Source of the DNA: Photobacterium halotolerans DSM 18316
GTDB taxonomy: Bacteria > Pseudomonadota > Gammaproteobacteria > Enterobacterales > Vibrionaceae
Reading direction: 5' to 3'
DNA: 64,000 nt
NCBI RefSeq assembly: GCF_000425165.1
Contig: NZ_KE384323.1
Coordinates: 133,984 to 197,983, forward strand
Under the pieces are notes generated by a model that ran no database searches, was not told the origin of the DNA, and worked only from the letters and a program-made list of their open reading frames with translations. Position numbers and translations under genes: made by a program. This document shows, in pieces, positions 57,419-64,000 of the stretch (its first letter is position 1; the number at the start of each line of letters is the position of its first letter).

Positions 57419-58549
57419 ATGGCTGAGTCAGACGGACAAGAACGTACTGAAGACGCAACCCCCCGACGGTTACAGCAGGCGCGGGAAAAAGGTCAGGTCG
57501 CGCGTTCAAAAGAACTGGCGTCGGTTGCGGTACTGGTATCGGGAGCGGTTGGCCTGATGTGGTTTGGCGAAATGCTGGCCGTGGCCATGAGTGAAGTCAT
57601 GCGCAAGTTCTTTACCCTCAGCCGCGAGGAAGTGTTTGATTTTACCAAACTGCTGTCTGTGACTGGTGATGCCATTGCGCACATGCTGTGGCCTTTGCTG
57701 CTGGTGCTGATATTCTTGTTTGTGGCGGCACTGATTGGTGCTTCCGCCCTGGGGGGAATCAGTTTTTCCGCCGAGGCGGCAAGACCCAAGCTCTCAAGAA
57801 TGAACCCGGCCAGTGGTCTTAAACGTATGATTGGCAAGCAAAGTGCCGTTGAGCTGGTGAAATCCATCCTCAAGGTCACTCTGGTAGCCGGTGTGGCTTA
57901 TTACCTGATGTACAGCAGCCTGGAAGGTTTCTTTCAGCTCAGCATAGAGACCTATCCGAGCAACATCTTTCATGCGCTGGAGATTTTACTGCGCTTCGTA
58001 TTGCTGATCTGTTGCTCGCTGCTGGTGGTGGTGGCTATCGATGTGCCGTACCAGATCTGGCAGCATAACGAGCAGCTGAAGATGACCAAGCAGGAAGTCA
58101 AAGACGAATATAAAGATGTCGAAGGTAAACCTGAGGTTAAAGGTCGTATCCGTATGCTGCAGCGTGAAATGGCGCAGCGGCGCATGATGGCTGAAGTGCC
58201 AAAGGCCGATGTGGTGATTACCAACCCGGAGCACTTTTCTGTTGCCTTGCGTTATGATCCCACCTTGGACAAGGCACCCGTGGTCATCGCCAAAGGAACC
58301 GATCACATGGCGATGAAAATCCGGGAAGTGGCCAACGAATATAAGATTGATATTGTGCCTGCACCTCCGCTGGCACGCTCCCTCTATCACAGCACCGAGC
58401 TGGAACAGCAAATACCGGATGGCCTGTTTGCCGCTGTGGCACAGGTGCTGGCGTACGTATTCCAGCTGAAACAATACCGGCGCGGCAATGGTAAGCGGCC
58501 TAAGTTATCGGCAGGAGCTGTCGATATTCCTCCTGAATTACGGCACTGA
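57419..58549 (+). CDS. flhB: Export switch protein FlhB
   Basis: FlhB is the export-gate subunit whose cytoplasmic domain cleaves itself to change substrate specificity when the hook is finished. The 376 residues have the N-terminal DGQERTEDATPRRLQQAREK motif, four membrane helices (about 30-205), and the cytoplasmic domain. The cleavage site reads N269-P270-E271-H272, that is NPEH where enterics have NPTH; the Asn-Pro bond itself is conserved. Last gene of the fliK unit. Confidence 0.95.
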   Translation: MAESDGQERTEDATPRRLQQAREKGQVARSKELASVAVLVSGAVGLMWFGEMLAVAMSEVMRKFFTLSREEVFDFTKLLSVTGDAIAHMLWPLLLVLIFLFVAALIGASALGGISFSAEAARPKLSRMNPASGLKRMIGKQSAVELVKSILKVTLVAGVAYYLMYSSLEGFFQLSIETYPSNIFHALEILLRFVLLICCSLLVVVAIDVPYQIWQHNEQLKMTKQEVKDEYKDVEGKPEVKGRIRMLQREMAQRRMMAEVPKADVVITNPEHFSVALRYDPTLDKAPVVIAKGTDHMAMKIREVANEYKIDIVPAPPLARSLYHSTELEQQIPDGLFAAVAQVLAYVFQLKQYRRGNGKRPKLSAGAVDIPPELRH

Positions 58550-58578
58550 TGGCTTGCTGCAAAATGTTTTGGCTGCAG

Positions 58579-58592
58579 GTCAAAAAATTGAC
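58579..58592. promoter_or_regulatory. FleQ/FlrA-box-like palindrome upstream of flhA
   Basis: GTCAAAAAATTGAC differs at one position from the Pseudomonas FleQ box GTCAATAAATTGAC and has perfect GTCAA/TTGAC arms. It overlaps a second palindrome, TTGACATGTCAA (58588-58599), and lies immediately upstream of the sigma-54 site. Confidence 0.6.
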
Positions 58593-58601
58593 ATGTCAAG
58601 G

Positions 58602-58617
58602 CGGTATAAATTTTGCT
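58602..58617 (+). promoter_or_regulatory. Sigma-54 promoter candidate of flhA operon
   Basis: CGGTATAAATTTTGCT has GG-N10-GC spacing and TTTGCT at -12; the usual T before GG is C. It lies 125 bases before flhA. Confidence 0.65.
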
Positions 58618-58741
58618 TTATGCGAAGCTTAGCCCGTTCAGTTGTCTGCGATTCACCGGCACACCAAGTGCGAGACAGTGAATACGCGGTGAACACTGAG
58701 TGAGCACTGACGATTAACCGATTCCAATCAAATAAGAATGC

Positions 58742-60838
58742 ATGAAGCTGCCGATACCTTTTTCAGATAAATTGCCTTTACACCGATTACAGTCACTGCC
58801 TGCAATCGGCGCCCCTGTCATGGTACTGGCAACATTGGCGATGGTTGTGTTGCCAATGCCAGCAATGCTGCTGGATATGGCCTTTTCTTTTAATATTGCC
58901 CTGGCTCTGGTGGTACTGCTGGTGACAGTGTACACCCGCCGCCCGCTGGATTTTGCGGCTTTTCCGACCGTACTGCTGATTGCCACTCTGCTCAGGCTGG
59001 CACTGAACGTAGCGTCAACCCGGGTGGTCTTGCTGAATGGTCATGAAGGCCCGGAGGCGGCAGGCCAGGTGATCGACGCCTTTGGCTCTGTGGTTATCGG
59101 GGGGAACTACGCGGTTGGTTTGGTGGTATTCCTTATTCTGATGATCATCAACTTCATGGTAGTCACCAAAGGTGCCGGCCGTATTTCCGAAGTCAGTGCC
59201 CGCTTTACCCTTGATGCTTTGCCGGGCAAGCAGATGGCAATCGATGCCGATCTCAACGCCGGGCTCATTGATCAGGAGCAGGCACGCACACGGCGCAGCG
59301 AAGTCACCAAAGAGGCCGATTTTTACGGCTCGATGGACGGTGCCTCTAAATTTGTCAAAGGGGATGCCATTGCCGGTATTCTGATCCTCTTCATCAATAT
59401 TATTGGTGGCCTGATCATAGGTATGGGCCAGCATGATCTCAGTTTCAATGAGGCGATTCATATCTACAGCCTGCTGACCATAGGTGATGGTCTGGTAGCG
59501 CAGATCCCGTCTTTGTTGCTGTCCATCGGCGCTGCCATGATGGTGACTCGTCAAAATACTGACGAAGACATGGGGCAACAGATGTTGTTCCAGATGTTCA
59601 ATAACCCCCAGGCGCTGATCATCACAGGCGGGATTTTATTTGTGATGGGTATTGTTCCGGGCATGCCTCATATTCCGTTTCTGCTGCTGGCGCTGATCAT
59701 TGGCCTGATTGCCTACTGGCGGGTGAAGAAAGAGCAACAGGCAAAAGTGCTGGCAGAATCCGCCCCGCCTGAGGCGCTGGACAGCAAACCCGTCACCAAA
59801 GAATTGTCATGGGATGATGTCCAGCCGATGGATACCATCAGCCTGGAAGTCGGTTATCGCTTGATCCCTATGGTTGATAAAGAACAGGGCGGCGAGCTGC
59901 TGGAGCGGGTCAAAGGCGTCCGGAAAAAACTGTCGCAAGATTTCGGTTTTCTGGTTCCGCCTGTCCATATCCGTGACAACCTGGAATTACCACCCAATAC
60001 CTACCGCATCAGTCTGATGGGGGTGAACAATGGCGAGTCAAACATTCACCCTGATATGGAGCTGGCCATCAATCCGGGTCAGGTGTTTGGCAGCCTGGAA
60101 GGGGAGCGCACGACCGATCCTGCCTTCGGGCTGGAAGCGATCTGGATTTTAGAATCGCAGCGAGAGCATGCTCAGGCACTGGGCTATACCGTTGTTGACG
60201 CTGCCACTGTACTGGCAACCCACCTGAGTCAGATTCTGGTGAACAATGCTTCTCAGTTGCTCGGGCATGAAGAAGTACAGAACCTGCTGGAAGTGCTGGG
60301 GCAGTCGACACCGAAACTGGTGGACAATTTTGTCCCTGACCAGTTGCCGTTAGGGGCTGTGGTGAAAGTGCTGCAGAACCTGCTGCATGAAGGTGTGCCT
60401 ATCCGGGATATCCGCACCATAGTTCAGACTTTGTCCGAGTATTCCGGTAAGAGTCAAGATCCTGACATTCTTACTGCCGCTGCACGTATTGGCCTCAAAC
60501 GCCTAATTGTTCAGGAAATCAATGGAATAGAGCCTGAGTTACCTGTTATCACGCTCGTTCCTGAGTTGGAACAAATATTGCATAAAACAATGCAGTCAAG
60601 CGGGGGCGAGTCCTCCGGTATCGAGCCGGGTCTGGCAGAACGTCTGCAGCGCTCTTTGACCGAAGCCACACATCAGCAAGAGTTGAAAGGCGAACCGGCT
60701 GTACTGTTAACGTCTGGCGTACTGCGCGGCACGTTAGCCAAATTTGTGAAAAACACCATCCCGACACTGCGGGTGCTCTCTTATCAGGAAATCCCTGATG
60801 AAAAGCAAATCCGTATTGTGAATGCAGTGGGTAACTAG
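58742..60838 (+). CDS. flhA: Export gate protein FlhA
   Basis: FlhA is the large gate subunit that uses the proton motive force and docks chaperone-substrate complexes. The 698-residue protein has about eight membrane helices (about 22-330), the FHIPEP-family cytoplasmic loop (GRISEVSARFTLDALPGKQM, AIDADLNAGLIDQEQARTRR) and a large cytoplasmic domain (about 360-698). The ribosome site is weak. First gene of flhA-flhF-flhG-fliA. Confidence 0.96.
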   Translation: MKLPIPFSDKLPLHRLQSLPAIGAPVMVLATLAMVVLPMPAMLLDMAFSFNIALALVVLLVTVYTRRPLDFAAFPTVLLIATLLRLALNVASTRVVLLNGHEGPEAAGQVIDAFGSVVIGGNYAVGLVVFLILMIINFMVVTKGAGRISEVSARFTLDALPGKQMAIDADLNAGLIDQEQARTRRSEVTKEADFYGSMDGASKFVKGDAIAGILILFINIIGGLIIGMGQHDLSFNEAIHIYSLLTIGDGLVAQIPSLLLSIGAAMMVTRQNTDEDMGQQMLFQMFNNPQALIITGGILFVMGIVPGMPHIPFLLLALIIGLIAYWRVKKEQQAKVLAESAPPEALDSKPVTKELSWDDVQPMDTISLEVGYRLIPMVDKEQGGELLERVKGVRKKLSQDFGFLVPPVHIRDNLELPPNTYRISLMGVNNGESNIHPDMELAINPGQVFGSLEGERTTDPAFGLEAIWILESQREHAQALGYTVVDAATVLATHLSQILVNNASQLLGHEEVQNLLEVLGQSTPKLVDNFVPDQLPLGAVVKVLQNLLHEGVPIRDIRTIVQTLSEYSGKSQDPDILTAAARIGLKRLIVQEINGIEPELPVITLVPELEQILHKTMQSSGGESSGIEPGLAERLQRSLTEATHQQELKGEPAVLLTSGVLRGTLAKFVKNTIPTLRVLSYQEIPDEKQIRIVNAVGN

Positions 60839-60905
60839 GTGTCCCCAGGCTGACTGAGTCAGCCAAAACGTGCAGGGTAATCCGTCACCGGATGGGAAGA
60901 CTGAA

Positions 60906-62483
60906 TTGAAAATTAAACGATTTTTTGCCAAGGACATGCGAACCGCGCTGAGTGAAGTCAAAGAACAACTCGGTGCGAATGCGGTGATTATGTCCAATAA
61001 GAAAGTGACCGGCGGTGTTGAGATCGTGGCGGCGGTAGATAATGACGCCAGCGAAGCCAAGGTACCGTCACCGTCACAACCTGCCCGTGATGCCCTGGCT
61101 GAACGTTTTGGCGAGGCCAGACGCAAATTGGCTGACGACAAGGTACAGCTGCAGCAGTCCGGCAGCGGCCACTTTGCCAAGGTGCTGCAGAATTATGCTC
61201 AGGATCCCGAAACAGAAGTGGACTCCCTGTCAGCCTTATTGCAGCGCCAGTCGAAGCACACCGGCGGCCACCCTGCTGAACGTCAAGGATATGACTATTC
61301 TTCCCGCCCCCAGTCTGAGAGCAGCCCTTACGGCAGTGACAGGCGTCAGTCTTCTCACCCTTACGGGGCGGGCGGACGACAGTCAGCACCGAATGCCTAC
61401 GGCGACTACCGCCAAAATCATGACGCCGACGCACCGGCCGGACGCACCGGCCGGGCAAATCCTGCGGCGGCGAGCCAGAAAAACAGTGCTTTTCAGAACC
61501 GGCTCGATCCCAGCCGCTATGAACAGCGCGCGCCGCGTCGTGACGATGATCTCGATGCCATGCGCAGTGAGATGGCGTCGATTCGCCGCCTGCTTGAACA
61601 CCAGCTGTCTGGTTTGATGTGGCAGGAGGTCGAGCGTCGTGAGCCGATGCGGGCCATGATGATCAAGCGCCTGGAAAAAATGGGCTTATCAGCCGAGCTG
61701 GCCGATCAGCTGGCTTGTTATATCCCTGAAGATGTCCAGCCGCACAAGGCCTGGTCATCCTTGCTTCAGCTGCTGGCCGACCAGATCATTACCACCGATG
61801 ACTGTATTCTCGAAACCGGGGGCGTGGTCGCACTGCTTGGCCCGACCGGTGTGGGCAAAACAACGACAATCGCCAAACTGGCCGCCAGAGCGGCGATGGA
61901 CTTTGGTCCGAATGAAATCGCATTGGTCACCACAGATACCTATCGTATCGGTGCACATGAACAGCTGGCGACTTATGGTCGAATTCTGGGCTGTCCGGTA
62001 AGAGTTGCTAAAGATGCCGAAGAGCTTGCCGATATACTTCATCAGTTACGGCATCGCCGCCTTGTGCTGCTGGATACAGCAGGCATGGGGCAACGGGATC
62101 TTCGCCTGCAGGAACAGCTGGATACCCTGATGCATAATAGTGGCTCACAAATTCGTAGCTTTCTGGTATTACCGGCGACCTCCCAGCGCCGCGTTCTGCA
62201 CGAAACCATTGAGCATTTCCGTCGTATCCCGCTGTCGGGTTGCGTGCTGACTAAGCTGGATGAAACCCTCAGTCTGGGTGAAGTTATCAGTGTCACACTG
62301 GAAAGTGCTCTGCCGATCGCATATCTGGCGGACGGTCAACGAGTGCCTGAAGACATTAAAGTCGCCACAGGACACTTCATGGTTAACCGTGCAAACGAGT
62401 TGTTGGAAAACGACATGGGCCAGCAAACCCACTTCTGGAGCAGCGATAGCGCAGATAACCAGGGGGCGGATTTTTATGATTGA
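60906..62483 (+). CDS. flhF: Polar flagellar GTPase FlhF
   Basis: FlhF is an SRP-type GTPase that places the flagellum at the cell pole. I start at TTG 60906 because the protein then begins KIKRFFAKDMRTALSEVKEQ, the conserved N-terminus, after GGGAAG; that gives 525 residues. The middle (about 120-205) is a Tyr/Gly/Arg/Ser-rich low-complexity linker. The NG domain has Walker A GPTGVGKTTT (about 312-321) and the TTDTYRIGAHEQLATYGRIL segment. It overlaps flhG by eight bases. Confidence 0.95.
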   Translation: MKIKRFFAKDMRTALSEVKEQLGANAVIMSNKKVTGGVEIVAAVDNDASEAKVPSPSQPARDALAERFGEARRKLADDKVQLQQSGSGHFAKVLQNYAQDPETEVDSLSALLQRQSKHTGGHPAERQGYDYSSRPQSESSPYGSDRRQSSHPYGAGGRQSAPNAYGDYRQNHDADAPAGRTGRANPAAASQKNSAFQNRLDPSRYEQRAPRRDDDLDAMRSEMASIRRLLEHQLSGLMWQEVERREPMRAMMIKRLEKMGLSAELADQLACYIPEDVQPHKAWSSLLQLLADQIITTDDCILETGGVVALLGPTGVGKTTTIAKLAARAAMDFGPNEIALVTTDTYRIGAHEQLATYGRILGCPVRVAKDAEELADILHQLRHRRLVLLDTAGMGQRDLRLQEQLDTLMHNSGSQIRSFLVLPATSQRRVLHETIEHFRRIPLSGCVLTKLDETLSLGEVISVTLESALPIAYLADGQRVPEDIKVATGHFMVNRANELLENDMGQQTHFWSSDSADNQGADFYD

Positions 62484-63363
62484 GAACATGATGCACGATC
62501 AAGCAAGCGGCTTGCGCCGTATGACAAAACTGGCCTCGACCAAAGTGATCACTGTCAGTGGTGGTAAAGGCGGTGTGGGTAAAACCAATATCACACTGAA
62601 TATGGCGATTGCCATGGCCCGTCAGGGCAAGAGAGTGATGGTGCTGGATGCCGACCTTGGCCTGGCCAATGTTGATGTGATGCTGGGGCTGCGAGCGGGT
62701 CGTAACCTGTCTCATGTCCTGTCGGGTGTGTGCGATCTCCGGGACATCATTATCGAAGGTCCTTACGGCGTAAAAATCATACCGGCCTCTTCAGGCACGC
62801 AAAATATGGCGGAACTGTCCAGTGCTCAGCACGTTGGCCTGATCCGCGCGTTTGCCACCCTTGAAGATGAAGTGGATGTCCTGCTGGTGGATACTGCTGC
62901 AGGGATCTCAGATATGGTATTGAGTTTTGCCGGTGCGGCCCAGGATGTACTAATTGTAGTGTGTGATGAGCCGACCTCCATTACCGATGCTTATGCACTG
63001 ATTAAAATCCTGAACCGCGAATACCAGGTACAGCGGTTTAAAATTGTGGCCAATATGGTACGCAGTTACCGCGAAGGGCGAGAGCTGTTTGCCAAGCTGA
63101 CCCGGGTGACTGAGCGGTTTTTGCAGGCCAACATGGAGCTGGTTGCCTGTATTCCATTAGATGACAGGGTACGTCAGTCTATTAAGCGACAAAAAGTGGT
63201 CGTGGAAGCTTTCCCACGAAGCCCAGCGGCACTGGCCCTGACAACGCTCGCCAACAAAGCGTTGACCTGGCCGGTACCGAACAATCCGGCCGGACATCTG
63301 GAATTTTTTGTTGAAAAGTTATTAGTTAAACCAACACCTGAAGAGGTACCTCTGGGTGAATAA
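62476..63363 (+). CDS. flhG: Flagellar number regulator FlhG (MinD-like ATPase)
   Basis: FlhG (FleN) is a MinD/ParA ATPase that limits flagellar number and restrains FlrA. The 295-residue product starts MIENMMHDQASGLRRMTKL. Residues 8-14 (DQASGLR) match the DQAxxLR helix that stimulates FlhF GTPase. The deviant Walker A is GGKGGVGKTN (K31 and K36), with VLDADLGLANVDVMLGL and VDTAAGISD following. It overlaps the next start by eight bases. Confidence 0.95.
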   Translation: MIENMMHDQASGLRRMTKLASTKVITVSGGKGGVGKTNITLNMAIAMARQGKRVMVLDADLGLANVDVMLGLRAGRNLSHVLSGVCDLRDIIIEGPYGVKIIPASSGTQNMAELSSAQHVGLIRAFATLEDEVDVLLVDTAAGISDMVLSFAGAAQDVLIVVCDEPTSITDAYALIKILNREYQVQRFKIVANMVRSYREGRELFAKLTRVTERFLQANMELVACIPLDDRVRQSIKRQKVVVEAFPRSPAALALTTLANKALTWPVPNNPAGHLEFFVEKLLVKPTPEEVPLGE

Positions 63364-64000
63364 AGCACAAACATACGGCCGATATCAGGAATCCCCCCAT
63401 GCTTTTGTTGAGCGGTATTCGTCACTGGTGAAGCGGATTGCGCATCACCTGATGGCGCGATTGCCACCCAATGTGCAGCTGGAAGACCTGATCCAGGCTG
63501 GCATGATTGGTTTGCTGGAAGCACAACAGAACTATGATCCGAGCAAAGGTGCCAGTTTTGAAACTTTTGCCGGAATTCGAATTCGGGGCGCCATGCTGGA
63601 TGATATCCGTCGTGGCGACTGGGTTCCCCGCTCCGTGTACAAAAACAACCGTCGGATATCTGAAGCCATTGCCCAATTGGAAAGCCGCCTCGGCCGCGAT
63701 CCGAATGACCAGGAAATTGCTGAATATCTCGAAATGACACTCGAACAGTACCATCAGGCATTAAATGATGTTAATTGTGGTCGCCTAGTGGGTATGGACG
63801 ACCTGGGTGTCTCAGAAGATACGGTAGCAACCGAAGATTCAGTGGCAGAAAATCTCCCTTTTCAGGATGTTGCGGATGGCAGTTTTCGCCACGCGCTGGC
63901 CGGCGCTATTCGCACATTGCCGGAAAGGGAAGCACTGGTGTTGTCGTTGTATTACGACGAGGAACTCAACCTCAAAGAAATTGGTGCCGTTTTAGGTGTC
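63356..64000 (+). CDS. fliA: Flagellar sigma-28 factor FliA (partial)
   Basis: FliA directs RNA polymerase to late flagellar genes. The frame starts at GTG 63356, overlapping the end of flhG, and stays open to the window edge (215 codons). It reads MNKAQTYGRYQESPHAFVER, then SSLVKRIAHHLMARLPPNVQ (region 1.2/2), GASFETFAGIRIRGAMLDDI, and in region 4 TLPEREALVLSLYYDEELNL. About 25-30 C-terminal residues with the helix-turn-helix lie outside. Its targets here include flgM, flgO and the second flagellin. Confidence 0.95.
   Translation, partial: MNKAQTYGRYQESPHAFVERYSSLVKRIAHHLMARLPPNVQLEDLIQAGMIGLLEAQQNYDPSKGASFETFAGIRIRGAMLDDIRRGDWVPRSVYKNNRRISEAIAQLESRLGRDPNDQEIAEYLEMTLEQYHQALNDVNCGRLVGMDDLGVSEDTVATEDSVAENLPFQDVADGSFRHALAGAIRTLPEREALVLSLYYDEELNLKEIGAVLGV

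Noticed and set aside
59015-59578. 187-codon minus-strand frame opposite flhA
   Set aside because: The flhA protein is unambiguous here; the antisense frame is His/Asp-rich without recognisable motifs or a ribosome site.

Overview
The window is chromosomal DNA from a polar-flagellated gammaproteobacterium, almost certainly a member of the Vibrionaceae (Vibrio/Photobacterium/Grimontia type). The reasons are the flgT-flgO-flgP H-ring/outer-membrane genes, the flrA-flrB-flrC regulatory cascade, the flagellin-flaG-fliD-flaI-fliS block, Vibrio-type families (DUF2956, DUF2919) and an ERIC element between ptsI and crr. I cannot fix the genus from sequence reading alone.

Region 1 (1-3.8 kb) holds the end of a periplasmic nitrate reductase operon (napB end, napC, a 45-residue membrane peptide), several small conserved proteins of unknown function and a YfeX-like Dyp peroxidase. 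Region 2 (3.8-12.6 kb) is the conserved enteric/vibrio block crr-ptsI-ptsH and cysK-cysZ on the minus strand, divergent from zipA-ligA. Region 3 (12.6-17.4 kb) carries an OmpC-type porin, a DUF2057 protein, gltX, a 57-residue secreted peptide and tRNA-Arg(CCT).

Region 4 (17.4-64 kb) is one nearly uninterrupted polar flagellar and chemotaxis locus: flgT | flgO-flgP | (TRIC-type channel) | flgN-flgM and flgA | cheV-cheR | flgBCDE | flgFGHIJ | flgKL | two flagellins | flaG-fliD-flaI-fliS | flrA | flrBC | fliEFGHIJ | fliKLMNOPQR-flhB | flhA-flhF-flhG-fliA (cut by the window end). The gene set covers basal body, hook, filament, export gate, polar placement (FlhF/FlhG) and most of the transcriptional hierarchy.

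The regulatory logic can be read from the DNA. Sites with exact GG-N10-GC spacing for sigma-54 lie upstream of cheV, flgB, flgF, flgK, the first flagellin, flrB, fliE, fliK and flhA. TAAA-N15-GCCGATAA-type sigma-28 promoters lie upstream of flgM, flgO and (two in tandem) the second flagellin. Palindromes of the form GTCAA-N4-TTGAC, like the Pseudomonas FleQ box, lie at flhA and fliK and in degenerate form upstream of flrA, suggesting where the FleQ homologue FlrA acts. This fits a FlrA -> FlrBC -> FliA cascade.

I found no prophage, insertion sequence, CRISPR array or defence island, and no wholly new system. The most interesting points are regulatory: the FlrA-box candidates, a pseudo-palindromic site that could act as a divergent sigma-54 promoter between flgA and cheV, tandem sigma-28 promoters on one flagellin, the ERIC insertion inside the pts operon, and a nested palindrome and Fur-like box near the nap region.
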